A stretch of 64,000 nucleotides of DNA from Erpobdella octoculata. Its lineage: Eukaryota; Annelida; Clitellata; Hirudinida; Erpobdellidae. The notes beneath the pieces were generated by a model. It was not told where the DNA came from. It made no database searches and worked only from the letters and a program-made list of their open reading frames with translations. This document shows, piece by piece, positions 35,171-47,418 of this stretch. The position numbers and the translations under genes were made by a program. The DNA lies in contig OZ022241.1 in assembly GCA_963978895.1 (NCBI GenBank), positions 22,604,073 through 22,668,072 of the forward strand, read 5' to 3'. Within the stretch, counting starts at the first letter, position 1, and each line of letters opens with the position of its first letter.

Positions 35171-35495
35171 TACTTCAAATAAAAACTAAATACATTAAAA
35201 ATGATTCAATTAATATAAAAAACTACTTGTTTTTGAATAAAAGTAGCGGTAGCGAATAGCGCTGAGAACAGCTAAGAAAATTTAGGGCGCTGCCATAAAC
35301 GTTCTTATGAGCCAATAGTACCGCTCTTAACAACCCTGGATGCCATCATTATTTTTTTTAAATTACTGATATGTTTAAAATTTATTTTAACAAAGATGAA
35401 GAACTGTCTTTTAAAAATGCATCAAATTACTTTACGCTGAAAATATCTTGGGTATATATTGATAAAGGTTGTTGAGAAGGAGTGGCTTCAAAATT
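35171..35495. other. Unassigned AT-rich sequence
   Basis: A possible hAT-type end (TTAACAACCCTG) occurs near 35,328-35,339. No coding region. Confidence 0.35.
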
Positions 35496-35496
35496 T

Positions 35497-35645
35497 GATG
35501 AATAGTCTTCTTGATGAATAGACTTTAGATGAACAGTCCTTATGATGAACCGTCCTCTTGATGAATAGTCCTTTGATGAATAGTCTCTTGATGAATAGTC
35601 CTTGATAAACAGTCCCTTGATGAATCGTCCTTTGATGAAAAGTCG
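35497..35645. repeat. Minisatellite of CTTGATGAATAGTCCT units
   Basis: About nine degenerate copies of a 15-17 bp unit. The unit varies and has no regular spacers. Confidence 0.85.
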
Positions 35646-36076
35646 CATACCGCATTTAAACATTTGGCAGGTTTAAAAGAAATAAATTCTTAATTTATTT
35701 CACCTTCAAAAACAAATCTCAATATAAATGATAATTACTCCGTCTTTGATATATACTTTGTCTCATAAACTATTAAGGTATAATAACCACTGCTAGTTAT
35801 ATCAGTAGCTATCTGATTTCTGATAATTATGCCCATGTTGAATTTTGAATGTCATGATGCAGGTACTTCGCGTTTTTAGGACCATTTTCCAATCTACTTT
35901 TGACAACAGCTTCATATGTTTTAGCATTTCACGAACATTACCATTTACACCTGCTTTGTCATTCTCTTAATGTCCTCTTTGTGAAATCTGTTGTAATGCT
36001 GTTAATCGCAATACTTTTACAACAGTGCTTTAACAGACGGTACAATTACATTAATGTTATATAGTAGCTATCTGAT
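35646..36076. other. Unassigned sequence bounded by a direct repeat
   Basis: GTTATATNAGTAGCTATCTG occurs at 35,796-35,817 and 36,056-36,076, 250 bp apart. No coding region recognised. Confidence 0.4.
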
Positions 36077-37141
36077 GTTAAGATTGGTATTAGCCAAATA
36101 CCAATACACTATTGGCAATAACTTTTCGTTATTGGGAATGGTATTGTCAATACTTTTACTGAGAGGAATTGGTATTTTTTATCGGCGATACATTTTAAGC
36201 ACAAATGGGCCAATATCCAATACCAATATTTTTTTAATATTAAAAATTGAAATTTGTCAAAAAATTCGAACATAAAAAACATATTTTTGTACATTTTTAC
36301 ATTTGTTTTGTTAAATTATTTTTTCCCGTTTGATTGAGCTCCACTGATCTCAATATGTAACTGGATCGCTCTTAGTCTATTAAATGAATTATAATTTTTC
36401 TAACCTCTTTCTGCAGTAATTTTAGCATCCCATTTCATTAAATTCATCCTTGCCAACTTAAAATTTCAGCAAAAATGAATCTTTAAACTTTTAAATTAAT
36501 ACAATTTAATAATAGGTATTGAAGCTCACATTAAATTATTTAGGCTGATAATAACTGTTAGGAATGTTAGGTCGTTAGCCGTTGGTTAGTGGGTTTTATA
36601 TTATAGCTCAGGTGACAAATAAGACTTTTCAAAAATTGCAATAGTTGAGTACAAACGACTGAAATGACTGTTGTGCTCCCTTATATTGTTAACTTGAGCA
36701 AATATTAGCGGCGCAAGTCGGCAATTTTGCACTTTTGAAGATTTTCCGTAAATAGCATAGGGGGTGTCAAAATGGCTAAGTGTGACCCAGTTATATATAA
36801 AAATCAGTGGTTTTGTAAAATGTTGTAATATCTCAATCAACAAATTTTGGTGATATGTGGTAACAATTTTCCGGGAGTTTTTTTGACACTTTGCTTTTTA
36901 TATTGTAATTTTTTTAAATTTTATTTGTTTTTCATTTTTGTGCACTGTATGATTTTAAATTTGTGTGCTAATAATGAAATACTTAAGAAAACAAGTTTTT
37001 GAAGTTTTAGTGTTTGGTAATTGCAATTGGCAGCAATACGTTTTTAGTTGAGTATTAATATTGGTATGGTCAATACTTTTTCAAGTGCCTATTGGGATTG
37101 GTATTCCCAATACAATTTCTGGCTATTGTTAACAACCCTGT
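36077..37141. mobile_element. Possible hAT-like element, right end only
   Basis: The right end reads GGCTATTGTTAACAACCCTG, that is CAGGGTTGTTAACAATAGCC inverted, a hAT-style terminus. ATTGGTATT/CAATACCAAT motifs cluster at both ends (36,080-36,230 and 37,055-37,125). The left terminus and duplication are not found, and no transposase is seen. Confidence 0.35.
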
Positions 37142-37285
37142 ATATATGTATATATATAATTAGATTAATTGTCTGTTCAAAAGTAGAAAGCAAGACCTAC
37201 ATTATGGTATATACGAATTGGTTTTACTCTACATAGTTTCTGAGTATAATCATGTCCCAGCACTACTGGTAAAACTTAGACGGAG

Positions 37286-37505
37286 CAGGCCAACTAGTCT
37301 CTGCCAACTAGTCGCCGCCCAACTAGTCACCGCCCAACTTGTCGCTAGCCCAACTAGTCGCCGCCCAACTAGTCGCCGGGCCAACTAGTCTCCGCCCAAC
37401 TAGTCGCCGGGCCAGCTAGTCGCCGCCCAACTAGTCGCCGCCCAACTAGTCGTCGAGCCAACTAGTCGCTGTCCAACTAGTCGCTGTCCAACTAGTCGCC
37501 GCTAA
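37286..37505 (+). repeat. Terminal repeat of fold-back copy 2 (left)
   Basis: Tandem CAACTAGTCGCCGCC-type units, same as 8674-8904 in reverse. Confidence 0.94.
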
Positions 37506-37826
37506 CATTCATTCAACACACAACATTCAAAGTCATTAAAAGGAAGGTTTGTGTGAACAAAATTTGCTTACTAATGTTCATTTGTTTAGCTTAATTACAT
37601 TACTTTACATTTTATATCAATAACTAGCGGGATAACGGTGTTTTCCGGGGGTTTTAGACGCTTTTCTATCGTTTTTCTCTCGCTTCCGGGAACGCTTCGA
37701 ATCACTCCATATCATTATTCAATATTTTATACCAATATTAAACGTTTCGTATCAACATACAATAGTTCATATCAATACTTAATTTATTCTTATATGTTTT
37801 AACTCATATTTATGAAATTAAATTAG

Positions 37827-37868
37827 GGGCTCTGAAGATGGATACGTCCGAAACTGGCCAGTTAGCCC
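37827..37868 (+). ncRNA. Hammerhead ribozyme motif (PLE)
   Basis: Identical to the minus-strand motif at 8308-8349: GGGCT, CTGAAGA, TGGATACGTCC, GAAA, CTGGCCAG, TT, AGCCC. Confidence 0.9.
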
Positions 37869-38356
<488 letters not shown>

Positions 38357-38400
38357 GGACTAACTGCAGTTTCGGAAAACTTTTTTCCATCCTCAGACCC
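38357..38400 (-). ncRNA. Hammerhead ribozyme motif (PLE), minus
   Basis: Same as 6289-6332: CTGAGGA, stem II, GAAA, CTGCAG, TT. Confidence 0.85.
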
Positions 38401-38523
38401 AGAAAACAAAATAACTGTTTAACGAAATAAAGTGAACCTACCACGTGCTATAAATGGAAAAGTCAGAACAAAAATTAGAAAATCAGAGGGCACAACTGAA
38501 ATGTAAAAGGTAAACATATATAT

Positions 38524-38619
<96 letters not shown>

Positions 38620-38628
38620 AAATATATA

Positions 38629-39190
38629 CTAGCGGGGTTACCCGGCGTTGCCCGGGGTTTTTAGAGGTTTTTCTAATGTTTGTCTCTCTCGCTCCCGTTC
38701 CCTTCTCCACTTTCCCGTTTTCGTAGCGTTCCCGGTCGCTTTTCCGCTCTCGGTCGTTTTCCAGCTCCCGGTCGCTTTCCCGCTCAGAAGTTTTGTTATC
38801 GATTTTCTCTCTTGCTCGCGTTTCCTTCCAAGCTTGCTCTCCCGATTCCAGTCGCTTTCCGCGTTCCCGGTCGCTTTCCGCGTTCCCGGTCGCTTTCCGC
38901 GTTCCCGGTCGCTTTCCCGTTCCCGGTCGCTTTCCGTTCCCGGTCGCTTTCCCGTTCCCGGTCGCTTTCCCGTTCTCGGTCGCTTTCCCGTTCCCGGTCG
39001 CTTTCCCGTTCTCGGTCGCTTTCCCGTTCCCGGTCGCTTTCCTGTTCCCGGTCGATTTCCCGTTCCCGGTCGCTTTCCCGTTCCCGGTCGCTTTCCCGTT
39101 CCCGCTCACGCTTGCTCTCCCGTTCCCGGTCATGCTTGCTCTCCCATTACCGGTCACGGTTGCTCTCCCGTTCCCGTTCACGCTCATTTT
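38629..39190 (-). mobile_element. Helitron 3' end with 18-bp array, minus
   Basis: CTAG at 38,629-38,632 (minus), hairpin CCCCGGGCAACGCCGGG, then the reverse complement of the GGGAACGGGAAAGCGACC array of 5523-6084. Confidence 0.8.
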
Positions 39191-39282
39191 CTCTTTTACA
39201 TTCTTTCATAACTTCTGTTAGCCTATAAAACGTAAAATAGATTTGCTAAGACTATATATATATACGAATGTTTGTGGGTTAG

Positions 39283-39564
39283 TTTGTCTATTATAGAAAC
39301 GGGAAAGCGACCCGGAACGGACAGCGAGCGGGAACGGAAAAGCAAGCGTGAGCGGGAATGGGAGAGCAAACGTGAGCGGGAACGGGACCGCGACCGGGAA
39401 CGGGAAAACGACGGGAGCGGGAAAGCGACCGGCAGCGGGAAAACGACCGAAAACGGGAAAGCGAACAGGAGTGGGAAAGCAGGTGGGAAAGGAAATGGGA
39501 GAGAAAGAGACAAACATTAGAAAAACCTCTAAAAAACCTGGGCAACGCCGGGTATCTCCGCTAG
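39283..39564 (+). mobile_element. Helitron 3' end, plus
   Basis: Hairpin CCTGGGCAACGCCGGGT then ATCTCCG and CTAG at 39,561-39,564 with T next. Reverse complement of 5149-5430. Confidence 0.75.
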
Positions 39565-39619
39565 TACATACATAAACACACACACAGACACACATACATG
39601 CACATACATACATACACAC

Positions 39620-39951
<332 letters not shown>

Positions 39952-39960
39952 TAAATATTT

Positions 39961-40157
39961 GGCGGCGACTAGTTGGACAGCGACTAGTTGGCTCGACGAC
40001 TAGTTGGGCAGCGACTAGTTGGGCGGCGACTAGTTGGCCCGGCGACTAGTTTGGCGGCGACTAGTAGGCCCGGCGACTAGTTGGCCCGACGACTAGTTGG
40101 CCAGCGACTAGTTGGCAGCGACTAGTTGGGCGGCGACTAGTTGGGCGGCGACTAGTT
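39961..40157 (-). repeat. Terminal repeat of fold-back copy 2 (right)
   Basis: Tandem GGCGGCGACTAGTTG-type units, inverted relative to 37,286-37,505. Confidence 0.94.
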
Positions 40158-40287
40158 GACCTGTACCCGAGCCTGATGTAGCTCCTCTTCATCAAAAATA
40201 TAACTTTCAGACTTATTAATTTTTTATGGCTAGATTCATAGACGTTTTTTATATTTTTGGTTCTGATAATAAACAAATTCAATTCAA

Positions 40288-40288
<1 letters not shown>

Positions 40289-40318
<30 letters not shown>
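40289..40318. repeat. Short (TA)n after AATTC repeats
   Basis: Follows CAAATTCAATTCAATTC at 40,272-40,288 and borders the 3' side of the CR1-like LINE. Confidence 0.9.
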
Positions 40319-40319
<1 letters not shown>

Positions 40320-40466
40320 CTGTCCTACCAAGGCAAAAGGAAGCAAGTCCCCGAAACATGATTTCGTAATAAACGTAAAACAAATCTAAGTTTGGGTACA
40401 GGCTCCTCTATACTGACAGAAGCTGGAGGACTTGCGACTCCTAAGAGATGCGGTCCTTGAAAGCGT

Positions 40467-41132
40467 TTATCGTCGGGGCGTCAATTGCGTATTGCGTAAG
40501 CGCATTCCATGGAGCGACAATCCGGTTTGTGAAAAAATTGTATCGCTCTTCGCAACCTCTAATTTACAGTTGTTGCCACGCAGGTTGTATGCCGTGTGGC
40601 CGGCTGCTCGAGTTTGTGGAACGGAAAAGCTGACGTCGTCAATGTTGCGGGCGATTTTGAACTGCTCGATCAAGTCACCTCTCGAACGGCGGTATTGTAG
40701 CGTTGTGATCCCAAGCTGTTGCAGACGATGTTCATAGGGCTGATGTTTTAGTGTTGCAATGATTTTTGTTGCCCGACGTTGGACCTGCTCAAGAAGGTTA
40801 ATATCGCCTTTTTGATAAGGCGACCAAGATTGAACAGCAAATTCAAGATGTGGGCGGACGTAGGAGAGGTAAAGTGTACGCCACAGTATGAGGCTGCGGC
40901 TGCGGAAAAGCTTTTCTGAGGCGGCTGAGCATATGATTGGCTGATGACGCTGCTTTTCGACCTGTGCTCGGACCTTAAGATTATCTGAGACGAGAACACC
41001 AAGATCACGTTCGACTTTTGTGACTTCGAGTGGTCGCCGCGTGCCGTCAATATGTCTCATAGAGTATTGGTAGGTTATTCTGTGTGAGCGACCGACATGC
41101 ATGATTTTGCATTTCTCGACATTGAAGTGCAT
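40467..41132 (-). pseudogene. CR1-like ORF2 C-terminal part
   Basis: MHFNVEKCKIMHVGRSHRIT, VERDLGVLVSDNLKVRAQVE, RPHLEFAVQSWSPYQKGDIN, LLEQVQRRATKIIATLKHQP, TLQYRRSRGDLIEQFKIARN. Normally continuous with the preceding frame; a frameshift near 41,135-41,200 separates them. Confidence 0.92.
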
Positions 41133-41198
41133 TAGCCAAGTGAATGACCACTCAACTGCACGGTCAATGTCAGCCTGGAGAGATGAAATGTCGGAAGC

Positions 41199-43100
41199 TC
41201 ACTTGATGATGCCGATGATTTTGCTGCCGTCCGCGTACATTTTAATTTGGTGTGTGATAGTGCCCGGTAAGTCGATAATATATAACACAAAAAGTAGTGG
41301 ACCAAGAACAGAGCCTTGAGGAACGCCACTGGTCACATTCTTCCACTCGAACTCGCAGCCTTCAATCAAAATGCGCTGCTTCCTATCTTTCAGCCATGCT
41401 TCGATCCATGTGAGTAGCATACCACGGATGCCGTAAGCTTTTAGTTTATGCAGTAGGCGTTTGTGAGGTACTCTGTCGAATGCTTTGGCAAAATCTGCAT
41501 ATACTACGTCAGCCACATAGCCGCAATGAACAGCTTCAGTGAGTATGTCGCGAGTTTCAAGTAGATTTGTCAAGCAGCTTTTTTTCTTGAGAAAACCATG
41601 TTGATGTTTGCTGATTAAGCCGTTGACGACGCAGTGCTGCATGACGTGTTCATGTAGAATGCCTTCCATTACTTTACAGGGCACAGGAGTGAGAGAGACA
41701 GGCCTGTAGTTAGAAGGCTTGAGCTTGCTGCCTTTTTTGAAGATAGGGGAAACATTTGATTTTCTCCATGTGTCCGGTATAACTTCGGACATGAAGGAAC
41801 GCTTGTATATGAGAGCCAGGGGTGTGGCAAAGGCAGCTGCGCAATTGCTGAGAACGCGTGGGTGCAAACCGTCAAGACCCATCGATTTAGTTTTGTCTAA
41901 GCTATGGAGTCTTTTTTGAAGAATAGCTGTAGAAAAACAACTTTCATTTACATCGCAGATTGATTCGGTGCGATCTGTAAAAGCAGGCATGTAACCCTCA
42001 GGTTCGATGACAAAAACAGATTGAAAATAGTCATTGAGTGAGGAACAGATTTTTTCACGGTCCGCAGTTATGGTACCGTCGGCTGTCTGAATAGAGTTGG
42101 TGTGGTCCTTTACATACTGCTTGCTACGGACATGTGAATGAAGAAGTTTTGGATTGGATTTGGAAGCGCTGACTAGTTGTTCCTCATACGTGAGAATTGC
42201 CGACTTGACTGTTTTAGCTACACGCTTGCAAGCCTCTCGATGAGATTCTCGTAGAATAGCTGCGGTGTCGCGCCCCGATGCGATGTCTTTAGCCCAGACC
42301 TGGCGCTTGACTCTGGTTGCTTTTATAACTTCGGGTGTTACCCAAGGTTCTTTTTTCTGGACAAATGGAGTTGTTGTAGATGGGATGTGTAGTGCAACCA
42401 CTTCGTTGTATCGGTCGATAAGAAGCTGATAAGTGTCAGGTACTGAAAGGCCATCAAATAAGTTTTTCCAGTCGGTGTTTGAAATACAAGATGACAGCGC
42501 ATTGTAGTCAGCTTTGCTCCATATCAAACGTTTGGGCGACGGAGAAACACGTGAATTGTTCAGACCGGCCACAGCGAACCGACCGGTTATAAAGCAATGG
42601 GATTGGCCCATGGGCGTGTATCCAAGTGAGTCAGTTTCAAGTATCTCGATAGCTCGGTCGGGGTAGTTGGTAATAATAAGGTCAAGAGTGCTGCTAGGTG
42701 CAACATAACGATTACTGCGGTACGTGGGAAACGTGACAAGCTGTGTAAGGTGCCAGTCGTTGAGGCACTCTTGAAATCTAATGTCACTAGGATGTTCGTT
42801 ACATATATGGGCAACTGTTGCCACGCCAACACCCACGTCGATTGGAGCATATTTTGTGTGAGAGAAATTAAAATCGCCATAGAGCAACATAAATGAGCAG
42901 CTCAAGGCGGAAAGTGAGCTACGAGCTGTTGTGACTGAAGCAATACATTGTGTGAGATAGTCGTCGTTCAAGTCATGAGGGCGATATAAACAACCAACGA
43001 GGAAAGTTTCTCCACCGAAACAAATGACACGCCAGACTTGTTCAATAGCTGGAGAGTTGAGCTGAGGAATGCCGGTCTCACTGGTCGCAACTTCATCCAC
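41199..43100 (-). pseudogene. CR1-like ORF2: endonuclease and reverse transcriptase
   Basis: 633-residue frame. Endonuclease: LVGCLYRPHDLNDDYL, FMLLYGDFNFSH and LDLIITNYPD. RT: KTKSMGLDGLHPRVLSN, WRKSNVSPIFKKGSKLKPSN, YRPVSLTPVPCKVMEGILHE, VVYADFAKAFDRVPHKRLLH (motif A), TSGVPQGSVLGPLLFVLYII (motif B) and IKMYADGSKIIG (motif C). Motif C has Gly in place of the second catalytic Asp (near 41,225), so the polymerase should be inactive. An in-frame stop near 43,155 separates it from the very N-terminal residues. Confidence 0.93.
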
Positions 43101-43285
43101 AACGTAGATCGCAACACCTCCCCCAGCGCTCCTCTCTCTGTCTTTACGGTGCAGTTAATAGCCAGCTATGGAGGTGTCTGAGGATTCGTAAAACCATGTT
43201 TCCACAAAAAACATGACATGTGGTCTAAGCGATTGGTCGAGGGCTGCTATTCTTGCTGTTAGCTCATCGCGTTTATCTTTAAATA

Positions 43286-43585
43286 TAATCGCGCAAAAGA
43301 TAAGAAAACATGTAATAACTAAATATACAAATAAAATAATATCATCATGGAATTATCTTAATAGAAGGATATTAATAAAAATAATCAAATTTAGACACTG
43401 TAATTAAATTAACGTACATAAAATAAACTGGAGTTATGAGGATAAAATAAGTATAATTAAAAACGTTTAATTAAAGGATAAAAAATAGTAACAGTAATAA
43501 TAATAATAATAATAATAAAAGAAAGTATTATGATAATAAATGATTAAATTAAGTCGAAATTACATAAAATATTTAAATAAATAAA
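43286..43585 (-). other. AT-rich PLE 3' untranslated region
   Basis: No coding content; contains an ATA/AAT trinucleotide run (about 43,498-43,519). It lies downstream of a minus-strand PLE stop. Confidence 0.5.
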
Positions 43586-44475
43586 ATCAAGAATATCTCC
43601 GCTTTCGTCGAACAGTGATGTTCTCGTTTGAAAGTAAATGGAGGAAGGAACTGGATGAGTACGAACAATTGTCATCAATCGGACATTCTTCTTCGACACA
43701 GGTGAGCGCGGTATCATCAGGACTAACAGGTTGATCCAAGTCATCAACAACAGTCGTGAAAGAACAAGGACTTTATGTGAGGATATTTTCTAAAGTATCT
43801 TTAGATGACGGATCTTGCGTTATATCGAAATATTGCGAAAAAGAGCATGCGTCCAAAACGTCAGGACTGTTTGTTTTATACATATCACACTTATGATTAA
43901 ACTGAAACTCATCAGGTGAATCAGTCTCAAGAGAATTATCAAGTGAATGAAACAGAGCAGCAGTTACCGATGTCATGGAATTCATTAACATTGGAAACAT
44001 CAAGAGTCGCGTTAGAAAAGGTATCGAGAAGATGACCATTTGTAAGATCAACAGGACCCATGCTATTTCCGTTAATTGAAGTGTCAACATTGTCAGAGGC
44101 AGTCAAAACATTGTTACTCTTTTCAAAATTCGGTCGTGAAGCAATGTCCTCAGTGAATCCAAATAATCTAAGAGTTGTAGAAAACTTTTCAAATTGTTTA
44201 TTAATTGAAGGGCAGAGTTTCTGAATATAAAGAGCTTCTTTTATTTTAAATCGAAGAGGATCGTATTCTTAAACAACAATATTCGAATTAGCAACGAGAA
44301 CTTCACGTGTGAGTTTTCGATGATGTATTGTTTCAAAATGCTGTCGAATACTGCCGGATTGCAGATGCATTGTTAACCTAAGAGACAGTTTAGTTCTGGT
44401 ATGACCAATATATTTTTCCACCTTACTGTGTGGCAACGGACATTTAAACTGGTATACCAATTTGGTTTGCTGTAG
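43586..44475 (-). pseudogene. PLE GIY-YIG endonuclease and C-terminal tail, minus
   Basis: TKLVYQFKCPLPHSKVEKYI then GHTRTKLSLRLTMHLQSGSI, a stop after NSNIVV, then FKIKEALYIQKLCPSINKQF, an acidic linker, and the ending ENITVRRKRRYS. GIY-YIG signature (Y-I-G-H-T-R-T) is intact. Frame changes near 43,950 and 43,780. It abuts a plus-strand PLE tail at 44,476. Confidence 0.88.
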
Positions 44476-45579
44476 GATATCATCTTTCGTACCCCTTCCA
44501 AAGTTGATATGCATCCCGCTATTTTAGGGCACGTGTCGCGTTTACCAGCCAATGGTGAATATCCTGAAACGGGTGATTGTAATCTACCAAACTCTGACGG
44601 TACAACAGATGCGGGGCCCTCTTCGGTGGTGGCATCTAATTTTTGTGTTAAAAGTTTGAAACTCAAAGTCTCATCGGATAAAAAGAAACGTAGTCAAAGC
44701 CTGTGCATAGCAAGAAAATCCAGTACAGCAAATGGGAGATCCTCTCCAGTAACAACATCTGTTCTCTGTGTTAAGAGTTCTAAACCTAAGGTCTCTTCAG
44801 AAATGCGTACGCGTTGTCAAAGGACGTGCTTGGCGGCCAGGTCTTGTATCCCTCCACAGTTTGTCCTAATAGATAAAGACATACCAAGAACAGGTGGTAC
44901 TGCTGTCTTCTCTACCAAAGATCTCACAGAAGTGGTTGTCTCAACGGAAAAAAATCTGATGTCGCCGGTGGGAGTTTCAGTTCTTCCGATTCGAAGTTAG
45001 GCGGAGGAAAATCTGGCGTCGCCGGTGGAAGTTTCAGTTCTTCCGATTCAGAATTCAACCGTTGAATTTCCGCAGTGCTCGGAAAATCTTGATAATGATC
45101 GTAATCAGCAAGCTAAAAAACTTATGCCTTCGCATATCACTGTTGATTCTGATGATTTTGGTGATGATGATAGCGTTAATTGTGCTTATGTTGATTGTCT
45201 TGATGGTCGTGAGTGTGGTGATGAGGAGGGGGGAGATGCAGGCTGTGGTATTGTTGTAGACAATGCTTCTTATGATTGTTGCGTTGCTTAGGCTGATGAT
45301 GTCTTTGAAGGGCTTGCGAGACTTGAGGTCGATGTTGGTGATTTTTGTATTAACCGCCATGATGAGGTTTCTGTGGATGATGGTGGGGTGGCGGATGATG
45401 GTTGTTCTTTACCTAAGAAATCCCATGTTTCTTCTCGTGATGATAAAGAAGTGGCTGTCACACATTTGTTGTATGAATCTAGACCTGAGATATTACCAAT
45501 CTCCGGTCGTGATGGGGTTTTGCCGTTTGCACATTTGGTAGATCATGGTAATATAACGGTGCGGCGTGTCCGACGCTAG
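44476..45579 (+). pseudogene. PLE C-terminal region
   Basis: Twin of 24,280-24,893 (MHPAILGHVSRLPANGEYPE, SVVASNFCVKSLKLKVSSDK), continuing past it into an Asp-rich linker (SDDFGDDDSVNCAYVDCLDG) and the end FAHLVDHGNITVRRVRR with stop at 45,579. In-frame stops near 44,998 and 45,291. The endonuclease core is missing on the left, where the copy meets a minus-strand PLE. Confidence 0.8.
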
Positions 45580-46086
45580 TTCTAACGACCTTTTCGCTAG
45601 TATATTTTGATTTTATTTTTTGTTTATTTTAATTTTGGTTTATTCATTTCTTTTTATTTTATCTTTTTATTTTTTATTTTTTATTTCTTAATTTATTTTA
45701 ATTTTATTTCTGGTTTATTTCATTTCTGTTTTAATTTAATTCTGGTTTACTTTATTTTCTCGTTTTATGGTCATGGGACGAAACTTTATTTTGCTACTTT
45801 GATTTGCTGTCGAAATTACCCTATTGTCTTTTTAGTAAGTTTAAATATAAATAATGTTCCTGTAAATTCAGTGCACCTGCTCCCAGGTGAGTTATACGTA
45901 AACAGTTTCGTTAGCGGTTGTATTGTCGTAGCGTTGGTCGTTTTAATGAAAGTTGTATCGCTGGTATGTTTTTGGAATTCTATGTTTTTAGTTTTATATT
46001 TGAATGGTTTTATTAGTGTTTCTCTATCTTTATATATTTGGCTTTCGTCTAATATTCTATACATTGATTTTCCTTACTTTATTATA
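45580..46086 (+). other. PLE 3' UTR / pseudo-LTR
   Basis: TTTTAT-rich, no coding content, leading into the hammerhead. The spacing stop-to-hammerhead is about 500 bp. Confidence 0.55.
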
Positions 46087-46130
46087 GGGGTTCTGATGAT
46101 GGATGAAGCCGAAACCGGCCGGTCAACCCC
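46087..46130 (+). ncRNA. Hammerhead ribozyme motif (PLE)
   Basis: GGGGTT, CTGATGA, stem II TGGATGAAGCC, GAAA, palindromic CCGGCCGG, TC, AACCCC. Stem I is 6 bp and perfect; stem III is fully palindromic. Confidence 0.92.
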
Positions 46131-46264
46131 TTGTGACGATAAAGTTTTGTGCACTGTTGACTGTGTAGTTAATTCGGGAAGAAAATTTAGACGGTTTGAA
46201 GCAGTAGTAAAGAAATGGTGTTTATGCGAGAATTTGATACCCAAATACTGTCAATACATGTATA
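46131..46264 (+). pseudogene. PLE N-terminal segment
   Basis: KFRRFEAVVKKWCLCENLIP then KYCQY, the PLE start, cut by a Helitron 5' end at 46,265. Confidence 0.8.
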
Positions 46265-46630
46265 TCTATATATATAAAAATGAATGTTTGTATGTATGTA
46301 TGTATGTATGTATGTATGTATGTATGTATGTATGTATGTATGTATGTATGTATGTATGTATGTATGTATGTATGTATGTATGTATGTATATAGGTATTGT
46401 ATTCATGCATTGCTACACCATTCATCCGATGGTAATGAAATTTTCACACAACCTTGAGAGTCAAGGGGAATCAAATATAGAAATTTTTTTTTTGAAATCC
46501 GTCACAAAATGAGCGAAGCGGAGCGGGTGAGCGAGCGGGAACTATATATATATGTATGTGCGTATGTATGTGTGTATGTATGTATGTGTATGTGCATGTA
46601 TGTGTGTCTGTGTGTGTGTTTATGTATGTA
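46265..46630 (+). mobile_element. Helitron 5' end, exact terminus
   Basis: Flanking A then TCTATATATATAAAAATGAA at 46,265, followed by about 28 TATG units, GCATTGCTACACCATTCATC and AATGAAATTTTCACACAACC. A^TC is the Helitron 5' insertion signature. It ends in GGGAACTATATATATATG and TATG-like repeats that abut an inverted Helitron 3' end. Confidence 0.85.
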
Positions 46631-46900
46631 CTAGCGGAGATACCCGGCGTTGCCCGGGTTTTTTAGAGGTTTTTCTAATGTTTGTCTCTTTCTCTCCCGT
46701 TTCCTTTCCCACCTGCTTTCCCACTCCTGTTCGCTTTCCCGTTTTCGGTCGTTTTCGCGCTGCCGGTCGCTTTCCCGCTGCCGGTCGCTTTCCCGCTCCC
46801 GGTCGTTTTCCCGTTCCCGGTCGCTGTCCCATTCCCGCCCACGTTTGCTCTCCCATTCCCGCTCACGCTTGCTTTTCCGTTCCCGCTCGCTGTCCATGAT
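46631..46900 (-). mobile_element. Helitron 3' end, minus
   Basis: Minus-strand CTAG at 46,631-46,634 with the hairpin CCCGGGCAACGCCGGGT. The CGGGAACGGGAAAGCGACC-like array runs to about 46,897. Confidence 0.82.
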
Positions 46901-46918
46901 TTATTTACATACGGCCGT

Positions 46919-47100
<182 letters not shown>

Positions 47101-47418
47101 CATACATACATACATTAGCGTACGAGCCGGGAGGCGAGGGGAGCTGCAGCCCCCAGTTTCGGGCAAAAATTCGGGCAAAATGGGCTGAAAATTTGGGAAA
47201 AACAGTTTAATTTTTTTTATCTCAATGTCACAAACACTTACATCTCAAATTTTGACCAGGTGGTCATGTAGATATGAATCAGTAAAAGCCTAATATCACA
47301 ACGGCCTTGCTTACTTTGACAGATGATCATGATCCCAAAACGTATATAAGCAGTACAGCCTTACTGACTGCAATAATGTGACTTTGATTTTTTGTTTGAG
47401 CTGGTTGTGTTAAAAATA

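Larger units (their letters stand above)
40330..43285 (-). mobile_element. CR1-clade LINE, nearly complete ORF2
   Basis: Order on the minus strand: AP endonuclease, RT, C-terminal domain, 3' UTR. The endonuclease start is near 43,285 (PHVMFFVETWFYE, then KDRERSAGGGVAIYVVDEVA). Downstream of the last frame, text such as TINAFKDRIS shows the C-terminus with stops. It inserted next to fold-back copy 2. No ORF1 is seen. Confidence 0.85.

Noticed and set aside
35497..35645. CRISPR-like regularly spaced repeats
   Set aside because: Units are contiguous and degenerate, with no spacers; eukaryotic context. A minisatellite.
40061..40282. Minus-strand frame over the fold-back arm
   Set aside because: Reads through tandem ACTAGT units; repeat artefact.
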